A DNA stretch of 64,000 nt from contig NZ_CP162005.1 of NCBI RefSeq assembly GCF_040822065.1, forward strand, positions 4,588,001 through 4,652,000, given 5' to 3'. The notes below the pieces were generated by a model that was not told the DNA's origin, did not search any database, and was given only the letters and a program-made list of their open reading frames with translations. Both the position numbers and the translations under genes were made by a program. Shown here piece by piece: positions 8,945 through 17,750 of the stretch (position 1 is the stretch's first letter; each line of letters opens with the position of its first letter). Source of the DNA: Pedobacter sp. WC2423. Its GTDB lineage: Bacteria > Bacteroidota > Bacteroidia > Sphingobacteriales > Sphingobacteriaceae.

Positions 8945-9544
8945 CTAGTGTTTAAGCTTCGCTTTAAAGACTTTTTCCAATTTCTCCAGTTTTGGCAGGA
9001 TGACAAGCCTGCAGTAGGGCTGGTCTGCATTTTTATTGAAGTAATTCTGGTGATATCCTTCTGCTTTGTAAAAGGGTTCTGCTTTTGTAATTTCAGTGAC
9101 TACTGGTTTTCCGTAAGCATTTGTTTTATTGAGTTGTGCTTTGTAGTGTTCTGCTGCTGTTTTTTGTTCGGGCGTGTTATAGAAAACTACTGAACGGTAT
9201 TGTGTGCCAACATCCGCTCCCTGACGATTTAAGGTTGTTGGGTCATGGCTTTTCCAGAATACTTCCAGCAATTCATCATAAGAGATTTTTGCAGGATCAT
9301 AGTTGAATTCAATAACTTCTGCGTGTCCGGTTGTACCGGAGCAAACTTCTTCATAGGTTGGGTTGGGATAGGAGCCTCCTTCAAAGCCGGATCTGACTGC
9401 GGTTACTCCATCGAGTTTTTGGAAAAGGGCTTCTGAGCACCAGAAGCAGCCCATGCCGAAAGCGGCTTTTTGTAGTTTTTTCTGTTGTGCGTCTGCGCCG
9501 TTTATAGAGAAAAACAGGAGCGCTATGATTGCCAGATATTTCAT
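8945..9544 (-). CDS. msrA: Exported peptide-methionine (S)-S-oxide reductase
   Basis: A 199-residue MsrA with a signal peptide (MKYLAIIALLFFSINGADAQ). The catalytic motif GMGCFWCSEALF carries the nucleophilic Cys near residue 33; the GYHQNYF and GTQYRSVVFY motifs of MsrA are present. It repairs S-epimers of methionine sulfoxide in proteins, here in the periplasm. No MsrB domain is fused. The GCFWC form has a second Cys two residues on, which may serve in resolving or be incidental; another Cys occurs near residue 68 and near residue 178 (PYCRLVI). It is monocistronic and ends before the long hairpin. Confidence 0.93.
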   Translation of the reverse strand: MKYLAIIALLFFSINGADAQQKKLQKAAFGMGCFWCSEALFQKLDGVTAVRSGFEGGSYPNPTYEEVCSGTTGHAEVIEFNYDPAKISYDELLEVFWKSHDPTTLNRQGADVGTQYRSVVFYNTPEQKTAAEHYKAQLNKTNAYGKPVVTEITKAEPFYKAEGYHQNYFNKNADQPYCRLVILPKLEKLEKVFKAKLKH

Positions 9545-9880
9545 TTTGTGTGTGTTTAGAATATAAATTTAATGGATTTATGATTAGAAATACGGGAGTG
9601 AAGGGGTTCTGGTTTTGTAGCTATCCTAAATTGACAGTTTACTGATAAAATTTGGTTTATATTCATGCTGATTTGATAGTTAAGGTTAAAAAATATGAGT
9701 TGATAACTATATGTTAATAAGTATGTGGCTAACTGATATTCTTGATTAAAAAAGGAAGGTATTGGTGAATGTTAATAACTTAAATTGTTGTAAATTAGTA
9801 TGATGCTCTGGTGTAATTTGCATTAGGCGAGTTTATTAACAATTGTTTTATAGTTTTGAATCAAACATTAAAGAAATATT
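9545..9880. other. Gene-free divergent spacer
   Basis: 336 bp of AT-rich DNA between the divergent msrA and dioxygenase genes. Apart from the promoter element at 9851-9858 I see nothing distinctive. Confidence 0.5.
9851..9858 (+). promoter_or_regulatory. -7 promoter element for dioxygenase gene
   Basis: TAGTTTTG, an exact TAnnTTTG match, 22 nt before the ATG at 9881. Confidence 0.45.
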
Positions 9881-10843
9881 ATGTCTACACCTTATATTCC
9901 AACCTTAGATCTTGGTTCTTATATTGACGGAACAGAACACGATCGTAAAAAATTTTCTGACGAACTTGGCAGAGCCTTCAACGATTCAGGCTTTGTAACG
10001 ATTACCAACCATGGCTTAAGTCAGGAACTGATTGATAAATTATATCAGAATATTCAAGGGGTTTTTCGTTTGCCGGCTGATCAGAAAGCGAAATACGAAA
10101 AGCCGGAGCTTGCTGGACAACGTGGGTATACAAGCCCGGGTAAAGAAACGGCTAAGGGTGCTAAAACAGCAGATCTTAAAGAATTCTGGCAGATTGGTCA
10201 AACTGTAGTTGATGGTGACCCGATTAAATATGAGTATCCTGATAATGAGTATCTGGAAGAGATTCCGGGATTTAATGAAGTAACAAATGAGGTTTATCAA
10301 AAGCTGGAAAGTAATGGGAAACATCTGTTAAGAGCAATCGCTACTTATTTAAGCTTACCAATTGATTACTTTGATAAACATGTACATAACGGAAATTCTA
10401 TTCTGAGAGGTATTCATTACTTCCCGATCGAAAATCCTGATGCATTACCTGATGATGCTGTCCGCGCAGGCGCACATGAGGATATTAACCTGATTACTTT
10501 ACTGATCGGCGCAAGTGCTGATGGGCTGGAGGTGTTAACACGCAGTAATGAGTGGTTGCCAATCAGAGCGCACCATTCAGATATCGTTGTGAATGTTGGT
10601 GATATGTTGCAGCGTTTAACGAATAATAAACTTCGTTCTACTACCCACAGAGTGGTTAATCCACCAAGAGAATTGATGAAGACTTCGCGTTTTTCAGTAC
10701 CTTTCTTCTTACATCCGCGTTCTGATATGGACTTAACGAGTCTTGATTCTTGTGTAGATGAGGAACATCCAAAACAATATGCTGATATGACAGCGGGAGA
10801 GTATCTGGACGAACGTCTGAGAGAAATAGGCTTGAAGAAATAA
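9881..10843 (+). CDS. Fe(II)/2-oxoglutarate-dependent dioxygenase, IPNS-like family
   Basis: A 320-residue non-heme iron oxygenase. An N-terminal DIOX_N region (IPTLDLGSYIDG, GFVTITNHGLSQELI) is followed by a 2OG-FeII_Oxy domain with iron ligands in AGAHEDINLITLL (His, Asp) and STTHRVVNP (distal His), and the co-substrate-binding Arg-x-Ser in SRFSVPFFLHP. The family includes isopenicillin N synthase and many plant and bacterial hydroxylases; no biosynthetic cluster surrounds this gene, so the substrate cannot be assigned. It is monocistronic, with its own promoter element and terminator. Confidence 0.9.
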   Translation: MSTPYIPTLDLGSYIDGTEHDRKKFSDELGRAFNDSGFVTITNHGLSQELIDKLYQNIQGVFRLPADQKAKYEKPELAGQRGYTSPGKETAKGAKTADLKEFWQIGQTVVDGDPIKYEYPDNEYLEEIPGFNEVTNEVYQKLESNGKHLLRAIATYLSLPIDYFDKHVHNGNSILRGIHYFPIENPDALPDDAVRAGAHEDINLITLLIGASADGLEVLTRSNEWLPIRAHHSDIVVNVGDMLQRLTNNKLRSTTHRVVNPPRELMKTSRFSVPFFLHPRSDMDLTSLDSCVDEEHPKQYADMTAGEYLDERLREIGLKK

Positions 10844-10857
10844 GAAATTTTAAGCAT

Positions 10858-10890
10858 AAAAAAAGGGTTCATGAAAATGAACCCTTTTTT
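10858..10890 (+). terminator. Intrinsic terminator after dioxygenase gene
   Basis: Stem AAAAAAGGGTTCAT / ATGAACCCTTTTTT with a GAAA loop, 15 nt after the stop. It also lies just downstream of the minus-strand tRNA and may end that transcript too. Confidence 0.9.
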
Positions 10891-10899
10891 GTTATTCCG

Positions 10900-10972
<73 letters not shown>

Positions 10973-11109
10973 TTCTGGTACCGGTTATTCGCTAACCGGG
11001 TGCAATTATAGAAAAATTGATCCTGAATACAAAATCTATGCGCTAAAAAAAGCGGTTTATTTTTATATCTCCCTGTTTTATAGGGATTTTATTTTTGCAG
11101 ATTTTTGGT

Positions 11110-12945
11110 TTATTTGTCCATTCCTTTATCGATTGCCTGGTTTATGACATCCTGAATGCGGGAGCGGATGCCCATGCTGACTAGTTTATTGGTGACTGAA
11201 GGATTAACGCGGTTGGATAGGAAGATGTAAACCAAACCTCTTGCCGGATCTACCCAGACCGCTGTACCAGTGTAACCGGTGTGGCCGTAGGTTTGTGAAG
11301 AGGCTGTTGATGAAGGATATTTCTTAGCCGGATTCGGGTCCCACCGGTCAAATCCCAGCCCTCTGCGGCTCACGTTTGATTGCTGTGCAGTGAAATTTTC
11401 TACGGTTCCGGGTTTAAAGTAAGTCTGACCGCCGTAGGTACCTTTGTTGAGCAGCATCTGGTACATGATCGCCATGTCATTGGTGCTGGCAAATAATCCG
11501 GCATGTCCTGAAACGCCACCTACCAATGCTGCTCCCTGGTCATGGACATAACCTACCAGCAGGGTTTTCCTGAAATAAGTGTCGTCTTCTGTCGGGATAA
11601 TCTGATCTCTGCTAAACCTGTTTCTTGGCAGGAAACCGGCAGTTTGCATACCTAAGGGGGCATAAAAGTTTTCTGCGGTGTAAACATTTAAGGGCTCTCC
11701 GCTAATGTGCTCTACAATATCTTTCATCACATACATACTAATATCGCTGTATACGTATTTGCCTCTTGTTCTGATCGGGGCATTCAGCATTTGTGGCCAC
11801 ATTACGTCTTTGAAGTAGTCTTTCCTGATGAAATATCCATCGGCTACTTTGGTCGGGTAAGCTTCCGAAGAATCCGGACTGTGATCGGTTGCTTTAACTC
11901 CGTCATGGAAGGCGATGTAAGGGATGAAGCCTGCCTGGTGCAGCATTACATCACGCACCGGAATTTCATTCATTGCAGTTGGTCTTGCCAGGGCAATATA
12001 AGCGCCTATATTGGTGTCTAGTTTAAGTTTATTCTGTTCTACCAAACGCATAACCATAGGTGTGGTCGCGGTTATTTTAGTAATGGAAGCGAGGTCAAAT
12101 ATATCGGTAACTTTGTCGGGTGCCCCCCCATAAGTATGGGTTCCGTAAGCCTTATTAAAGATGACTTTACCATCTTTCGCAACTAATACGACCATGCCCG
12201 GTGCGGCTCTTGCAGCAATGGCTTCGGCAGTAATATGATCAATTTCACGCAGGTTGTCACTATTGACACCGGCATCTTCAGGAACAGTATATTTTAAGCG
12301 GGTAACGACTGTGGTGTAACCTGATCCGGCAAGATGTTTTCCTGAGATGTTACGGGTTAGTTTATTGCTGACTGCTATTCCTCCGAAAATTATTTGCGGG
12401 ATTAGTGTGGCCGATTGTATGCTTTTGTCCTGAGTCCAGATGATCGGGGCGCTCAGGGAGTCAAAGGGAACGAGGTTGGTTTGCTGACCGTACAGGGCTA
12501 TAATAACAGATTTTGTTTTGGCCAGCGAGTTGATGAAATTGATATATTTCGGTTGGGTCGTTTCCAGATCCTGAATGGAAATGATAATGGTATTGAAGAA
12601 TTTAAGGTCGTCTTCCAGCTTTAAGAGCTCAGGCGCATTTCCATATTTTGCAGCGCTGAAAGAAGTGACTTTGGCATATTTATTCAGCAGGCTGTCTGAT
12701 ATATTCTGAAAACTGAAACCCAGACTTACTGAAGCAATATTCTTCTTTTCTAAGGATGTCAGCGGAATCATGTTCTGCTGATTGTTAAGCAAAACGGTAT
12801 GCTGAAGGATGTTAGTGTTGACTTTTAACAGGTCCTCATTTTTTTGGTGATCTTGTGCACAGGCACTAAAGGTGGATATCGCAAGAAGACAAACAGTAAT
12901 AGTTTGAACAAGATTGTTTTTGTACATAAAAAGCTTATAGTTCAT
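11110..12945 (-). CDS. Serine-hydrolase (beta-lactamase-like) lipoprotein
   Basis: 611 residues with a lipoprotein signal (ISTFSAC). Residues about 40-200 resemble the C-terminal alpha/beta domain of GH3 glycosidases (ILQHTVLLNNQQNMIPL). Residues about 220-600 are a class C beta-lactamase/esterase fold with SxxK in DLASITKITA, Tyr-Ser-Asp in GKYVYSDISMY and the HTG triad in GHTGYTGTA. In Bacteroidota these two parts usually follow a GH3 catalytic barrel in a fusion of about 1000 residues; the barrel is missing here. A peptidoglycan-related role is plausible by family, unproven. ATG at 12945 or at 12927 both fit the signal peptide. Divergent from mutL. Confidence 0.85.
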   Translation of the reverse strand: MNYKLFMYKNNLVQTITVCLLAISTFSACAQDHQKNEDLLKVNTNILQHTVLLNNQQNMIPLTSLEKKNIASVSLGFSFQNISDSLLNKYAKVTSFSAAKYGNAPELLKLEDDLKFFNTIIISIQDLETTQPKYINFINSLAKTKSVIIALYGQQTNLVPFDSLSAPIIWTQDKSIQSATLIPQIIFGGIAVSNKLTRNISGKHLAGSGYTTVVTRLKYTVPEDAGVNSDNLREIDHITAEAIAARAAPGMVVLVAKDGKVIFNKAYGTHTYGGAPDKVTDIFDLASITKITATTPMVMRLVEQNKLKLDTNIGAYIALARPTAMNEIPVRDVMLHQAGFIPYIAFHDGVKATDHSPDSSEAYPTKVADGYFIRKDYFKDVMWPQMLNAPIRTRGKYVYSDISMYVMKDIVEHISGEPLNVYTAENFYAPLGMQTAGFLPRNRFSRDQIIPTEDDTYFRKTLLVGYVHDQGAALVGGVSGHAGLFASTNDMAIMYQMLLNKGTYGGQTYFKPGTVENFTAQQSNVSRRGLGFDRWDPNPAKKYPSSTASSQTYGHTGYTGTAVWVDPARGLVYIFLSNRVNPSVTNKLVSMGIRSRIQDVINQAIDKGMDK

Positions 12946-13065
12946 TCAGAACGCTAAAGATATAAAAAGCTTGTACCGGGTTCGTCATTAAATGGTATTT
13001 ATAATCAAAAGATTTATGTATAAGGCTTATTTTCGTTAAATTAGCGACCTTTACCAAGGAACTAA

Positions 13066-14967
13066 ATGTCAGATATAATACAACTTTTACCCGAGAGTGT
13101 TGCGAATCAAATTGCTGCCGGAGAGGTAGTTCAGCGACCTGCATCGGCTGTGAAAGAGTTGATGGAAAATGCCATTGATGCGGGGGCGAATAAAATACAA
13201 TTGATCTTGAAAGATGCCGGAAAGGTACTTATTCAGGTGATCGATAACGGATGTGGAATGAGCGTTTCTGATGCACGTATGTGTTTTGAGCGTCATGCAA
13301 CTTCAAAAGTGCGCAAAGCAGAAGATTTGTTTGCTATTCGTACCATGGGTTTCCGTGGGGAAGCAATGGCATCTATTGCAGCGATTGCGCAGGTTGAAAT
13401 GAGAACCCGCCGTTATGAAGATGAACTGGGTACGCTGATCGAGATTGAGGGCGCAACGATCACTAAACAGGAACCTGTAGCTACGCCGCAGGGAACCAGT
13501 ATATGTATTAAGAACTTATTCTTTAATACTCCGGCAAGACGCAATTTTCTAAAGAGCAATCCTGCTGAAATGAGGCATATTATCGATGAATTCCAAAGGG
13601 TTTCATTGGCTAATCCAGCCATTTCTTTCAGTTTGCATCATGATGGGATGGAGATTTTCAGATTGCCTTCATCTGCTTTAAAACAACGGATAGTCCATTT
13701 ATTTGGAAATAATTATAACGAAAGGTTAATTCCTGTAGAGGAGGATACAACCATTATTAACCTGAAAGGGTTTATTGGCAAGCCTCAGTTTGCAAAGAAA
13801 ACAAGGGGGGAACAGTTCTTTTTTGTAAATAACCGTTTCATCAGGGATAACTATCTGAACCACGCGATTAATAAAGCTTATGAAGATTTGTTATCAGATG
13901 ATAACTTCCCTTTTTATGTGCTTTTTATAGATATTGACCCGGCGAAGATTGATGTGAATGTACATCCTACCAAAACGGAGATCAAATACCTGGATGAGAA
14001 ATCTATTTATGCGATTATACACTCTGCGGTTAAACGTTCTTTAGGAAGGTTTAATATTAGTCCGACGATTGATTTTGATCAGGAAACAGCTTTTAGCGGA
14101 ATGATCAGCCCTAAGAATCTGGATGAAATTATTCCGCCAAGTATTAGTTTTAATCCTGATTTTAATCCTTTTGCTGATGATAAGAGTACGGATAAGGGAT
14201 CTGGTTCTTCTGGTTTCAGGGGCACGGAAACTGGTTTTAAAGGTACAGAGACAGGATTCAGGAATTCGGGTAGCAGAGATCATCAGCCTGTAGCTAAGAA
14301 TTGGGGTTCATTATATGAAATTTCCAGGGATAAGCCCACCGAGCAGGTTAAAATGGAATTACCGGGAAATGGGCCTGACGATAAATACGCACCGATACAG
14401 AAACAGCTGATGCAGCTGCATAATAAATATATTATTTCGCAGATTAAGTCGGGTTTAATGCTGATTGATCAGCAGGCCGCACACGAAAGGATATTGTACG
14501 AACGTTTCAGCATCAATCTGGAAGATCGTAAAGGTGCTTCACAGCAAAGTTTATTTCCGCAGACGGTTACCTTAAGTCCGAATGATTATGAATTAGCGAA
14601 GAGTTTGCTGGATGATATCAAGAGCCTGGGCTTTGAGGTCAGAGAATTTGGAAAGAATACTTTGGTCATTGAAGGGATTCCTGTTGATCTGGGAAGCAAC
14701 CAGATTAATGAAACTCAGCTTTTTGAACATCTGATAGAAGGGTTTAAGAATTCTCAGCAAGAATTAAAGCTGGATAAGAGAGACGCGCTTGCAAGAAGTA
14801 TGGCCAAAAACAGTGCGATTAAAAGTGGCGTTGTTTTAGGTCAGCAGGAGATGAATATGCTGATTGAACAGTTGTTTGCGTGTAAAGCGCCAAACTTTAG
14901 TATTAGTGGCAGACCTGTAATCCAGACCATGTCACTGACAGAAATTGATAGAAAATTTGATAAGTAA
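13066..14967 (+). CDS. mutL: DNA mismatch repair protein MutL
   Basis: 633 residues. The GHKL ATPase N-terminus is complete: IAAGEVVQRPASAVKELMEN, DNGCGM, and the GFRGEAMASI lid. Transducer domain follows; residues about 375-445 are a low-complexity linker (GFRGTETGFKGTETGFRNSG). The C-terminal dimerisation domain has the endonuclease-type motif as LIDQQAAHERILYE, with Gln for the usual His, and ACKAP near the end; the usual CPHGRP reads SISGRP. MutL links MutS to strand incision. First gene of a four-gene operon with two rhomboids and an EEP nuclease; its stop overlaps the next ATG (TAATG). Confidence 0.96.
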   Translation: MSDIIQLLPESVANQIAAGEVVQRPASAVKELMENAIDAGANKIQLILKDAGKVLIQVIDNGCGMSVSDARMCFERHATSKVRKAEDLFAIRTMGFRGEAMASIAAIAQVEMRTRRYEDELGTLIEIEGATITKQEPVATPQGTSICIKNLFFNTPARRNFLKSNPAEMRHIIDEFQRVSLANPAISFSLHHDGMEIFRLPSSALKQRIVHLFGNNYNERLIPVEEDTTIINLKGFIGKPQFAKKTRGEQFFFVNNRFIRDNYLNHAINKAYEDLLSDDNFPFYVLFIDIDPAKIDVNVHPTKTEIKYLDEKSIYAIIHSAVKRSLGRFNISPTIDFDQETAFSGMISPKNLDEIIPPSISFNPDFNPFADDKSTDKGSGSSGFRGTETGFKGTETGFRNSGSRDHQPVAKNWGSLYEISRDKPTEQVKMELPGNGPDDKYAPIQKQLMQLHNKYIISQIKSGLMLIDQQAAHERILYERFSINLEDRKGASQQSLFPQTVTLSPNDYELAKSLLDDIKSLGFEVREFGKNTLVIEGIPVDLGSNQINETQLFEHLIEGFKNSQQELKLDKRDALARSMAKNSAIKSGVVLGQQEMNMLIEQLFACKAPNFSISGRPVIQTMSLTEIDRKFDK

Positions 14968-15707
14968 TGATGAATAATATTCACATACCTCCAGTTGTTA
15001 AGAACCTGTTGATCATCAATGTGTTGTTTTTTGCAGCTAAATATGTTTTTGAGTCTAAAGGAATCGACCTGGGTTATTATCTGGGTGCATTTTACTTTGA
15101 TTCTCCGCTGTTTAAGATCTGGCAGCCAATCACGTATATGTTTATGCATGGGAACTTTACCCATATTTTATTCAATATGTTTGCGTTGTTCTCTTTTGGT
15201 TCGGTATTGGAAACCAGGTGGGGAGCTAAACGGTTTATCAACTTTTACCTGATCACAGGGTTGGGTGCGCTTGCCTTACAATGGGGTGTACAGGCCTTTG
15301 AAGTTTATCAAATGACAGGTTCTCCGGTTAATCCGGGCGCTGTAACCATTGATATTGTGAAGGGAATGGCTTCTTTAAATTTAAGAGGTTTAAGTGCTGA
15401 ACAGGGGCAAACCTTTTTAGGCATCTATTCTGGCCCTATGGTTGGAGCTTCCGGAGCTATATTTGGTTTGCTGGTTGCTTTTGGCATGCTTTACCCGAAT
15501 GCTGAACTTTATATCATGTTTATTCCTGTGCCTGTGAAAGCTAAGTATATCATTCCGGTTTATATTTTGATAGAACTGAGTTTGGGAGTAGCCAGTGTTC
15601 AGGGAGACTCTGTTGCGCATTATGCACACCTGGGTGGCGCATTGTTAGGGTTTATACTCGTGAAGTTATGGAAAGAGAAAAATACATTTTACGATTATTA
15701 TGACTAA
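14967..15707 (+). CDS. Rhomboid-family intramembrane serine protease (first copy)
   Basis: 246 residues, about six membrane segments. The rhomboid signature is intact: HGNFTHILFNMFALFSFG (residues about 61-78), catalytic Ser in GPMVGASGAIFGLL and catalytic His in HYAHLGGALLGF. These enzymes cut transmembrane substrates inside the inner membrane. An insertion of about 40 residues between segments 3 and 4 (EVYQMTGSPVNPG onward) is larger than in GlpG. The gene starts in the mutL stop codon and overlaps the second rhomboid by 8 nt, so translation is likely coupled. Confidence 0.92.
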   Translation: MMNNIHIPPVVKNLLIINVLFFAAKYVFESKGIDLGYYLGAFYFDSPLFKIWQPITYMFMHGNFTHILFNMFALFSFGSVLETRWGAKRFINFYLITGLGALALQWGVQAFEVYQMTGSPVNPGAVTIDIVKGMASLNLRGLSAEQGQTFLGIYSGPMVGASGAIFGLLVAFGMLYPNAELYIMFIPVPVKAKYIIPVYILIELSLGVASVQGDSVAHYAHLGGALLGFILVKLWKEKNTFYDYYD

Positions 15708-16566
15708 GAAGAATCTGCTTGAGGAACTGAAATATAAAGTTTTCCAATCTGGAAACCCGGTGTTTTTTTACATTGGAATCAACACGATTGTATACGTCGC
15801 TGTAGCTCTTTTTGGGGTTACGTATTTTCTGGCCGGTAATACGAATGTCCGGTTTTTGGATTATGTGAGTGAATATGTTGCTTTTCCTGCGGCATTGCCT
15901 AAACTTCCTTTCCGCTTTTATACGATACTGACCTATCAGTTTTTTCATAATGATATTTTTCACATCCTGTTTAATATGTTATGGTTGTTCTGGATGGGCA
16001 GGATCTTTTTAGATTTTCTGAAACCGCGTCAGTTCCACCTGGTGTACCTTGCGGGTGGCGTAATGGGTGCAGTCATTTATGCACTGGCTTATAATATTTT
16101 CCCTGTTTTTGCTCCTCATGTTTATGCGGCTACGATCATCGGTTCTTCAGCTTCTGTGATGGCTATTGCAGTGGCTACGGCTACTTTGGTTCCGGATTAT
16201 TCAATGAACCTGATGTTTATCGGAAATGTGAAACTCAAATATTTGCTGATGGCTTATATTGTGATTGACCTGATCAGCATTGCTTCTCAGAATCCGGGTG
16301 GCAGTTTTGCACATTTGGGTGGTGCATTGTTTGGTTTTGTTTATATTAAGCTTTTACAGGGCGGAAATGATTTAAGCAGCTGGTTTGAACGTAAACCGAC
16401 TTTAAAGGTGGTGAGAAATGATAAGCCTAATGCTGGCGTCAGGAATAAGGGCAATAAGGTCAACCAGAAAGAGGTTGATGCGGTGCTGGATAAGGTTTCT
16501 AAGTCAGGTTACGATAAGTTAAGCAGGGAAGAAAAAGAGATTTTATTCAAGGCGAGTAAGGATTAA
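15700..16566 (+). CDS. Rhomboid-family intramembrane serine protease (second copy)
   Basis: 288 residues with six membrane segments plus a soluble C-terminal tail of about 55 residues (KVVRNDKPNAGVRNKGNK onward). Motifs: HNDIFHILFNMLWLFWMG, catalytic Ser in IIGSSASVMAI, catalytic His in GSFAHLGGALFGF. It overlaps the first rhomboid by 8 nt and its stop overlaps the following ATG (TAATG). The two paralogues are clearly divergent, so this is an old duplication. The charged tail ending LSREEKEILFKASKD resembles a small cytoplasmic tail domain seen in Bacteroidota rhomboids. Confidence 0.92.
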   Translation: MTKKNLLEELKYKVFQSGNPVFFYIGINTIVYVAVALFGVTYFLAGNTNVRFLDYVSEYVAFPAALPKLPFRFYTILTYQFFHNDIFHILFNMLWLFWMGRIFLDFLKPRQFHLVYLAGGVMGAVIYALAYNIFPVFAPHVYAATIIGSSASVMAIAVATATLVPDYSMNLMFIGNVKLKYLLMAYIVIDLISIASQNPGGSFAHLGGALFGFVYIKLLQGGNDLSSWFERKPTLKVVRNDKPNAGVRNKGNKVNQKEVDAVLDKVSKSGYDKLSREEKEILFKASKD

Positions 16567-17678
16567 TGAAGAAAGAAAAGAAGCTTACATTTTTTGGGAA
16601 GATCACATTGCTGGTTGGGATAGTTATGGCTTTTGCTCTTTTACTAGGGATATTAGCAGGTAATCTTGATCCGCGAGAGCATCAGCGCATCGCCTTTTTT
16701 GGCCTGGCTTATCCTTTTGTGCTGCTTTTAAATGTGTTGTTTATGATCTGGTGGATATTAAGAGGCAGGATAGTATTTGCTTTAGGTACCGCCGCAATCA
16801 TCGCCATAGGCTGGCATCCGCTGATTGCTACGGTTGGTTTTGTCGGGGAATCTGGTGACGGCCCGAAATCGGCTCCTGAACTGGTCAGAATGATGACTTA
16901 CAATGTGCATAGTTTTAAACCTTATGGAGAAGCGAGCAATGAATCTGTCAAGCAGCAGATGCTTGCACTCGTAAAAGAGGAAAATCCTGATATTATCTGT
17001 TTTCAGGAATATTATACCCGTCGTAAAGGAACATTTGCAATCACTGACAGCCTCAAGCACATCCTGAAAACTTCCAGCTATTATTTTGTACCTTCTTCTG
17101 GTAATGATTATGAATCTGCCGGTCTGGCTATCTTTTCCAGATACCCGATCGTCAATAAGGGCAGTATTCTTTTCAGTACGAATCATGGGGGCAATGCAAG
17201 TATCTATGTGGATGTAATGGTAAACAAAGAGAAGGTAAGGGTTTATAATGTTCACTTGCAGTCCATCTCTTTTGATAAGCAGGATTATAATTATCTGGAT
17301 AAAGTAACGAAGAAAATGGACACGGAGATTTTACCGGCAAAAAGGATCGCGAGTATGCTGAGAACGGCGTTTTTTAAACGAAGCGGACAGGTCGATATAA
17401 TGAAAGATCATATGAAGTCCTGTACAACACCTTTCCTGATTGCAGGGGATTTTAATGATACGCCTGCTTCTTATGCGGTGACACAATTGACAAAATCGCT
17501 TCATAATAGCTTTGTGGAGCAGGGAACAGGGCTTGGGCGTACTTATAACGGAAAATTCCCTAATTTCCAGATAGACTATATCTCCGCAACAAAGACAATC
17601 AAGGTAATTAACCACCGGATTATACAAGCGAGATTATCTGATCATTTCCCTGTAAGAAGTGACTTAAGAATCAATTAA
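16566..17678 (+). CDS. Membrane-anchored endonuclease/exonuclease/phosphatase (EEP) protein
   Basis: 370 residues. Three N-terminal hydrophobic helices (about residues 10-95) precede an EEP domain with MTYNVHSF, a catalytic Glu in ICFQEYY, HLQSISF, the metal/catalytic motif IAGDFNDTP and the closing SDHFPVRSDL. The fold is shared by DNases, sphingomyelinases and inositol phosphatases, so substrate is open; membrane anchoring with the catalytic part outside or inside is not settled. Last gene of the mutL operon; translationally coupled to the rhomboid before it. Confidence 0.88.
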   Translation: MKKEKKLTFFGKITLLVGIVMAFALLLGILAGNLDPREHQRIAFFGLAYPFVLLLNVLFMIWWILRGRIVFALGTAAIIAIGWHPLIATVGFVGESGDGPKSAPELVRMMTYNVHSFKPYGEASNESVKQQMLALVKEENPDIICFQEYYTRRKGTFAITDSLKHILKTSSYYFVPSSGNDYESAGLAIFSRYPIVNKGSILFSTNHGGNASIYVDVMVNKEKVRVYNVHLQSISFDKQDYNYLDKVTKKMDTEILPAKRIASMLRTAFFKRSGQVDIMKDHMKSCTTPFLIAGDFNDTPASYAVTQLTKSLHNSFVEQGTGLGRTYNGKFPNFQIDYISATKTIKVINHRIIQARLSDHFPVRSDLRIN

Positions 17679-17695
17679 TATACTCACAAATTTTT

Positions 17696-17703
17696 ATCTT
17701 TGT
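17696..17703 (+). promoter_or_regulatory. -7 promoter element for cysS
   Basis: TATCTTTG, exact TAnnTTTG, predicting a leader of roughly 40 nt before the ATG at 17751. Confidence 0.5.
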
Positions 17704-17750
17704 TATCTTCAGTCCTGCATATTCCCGGACTAAAATAAATATATATACTA

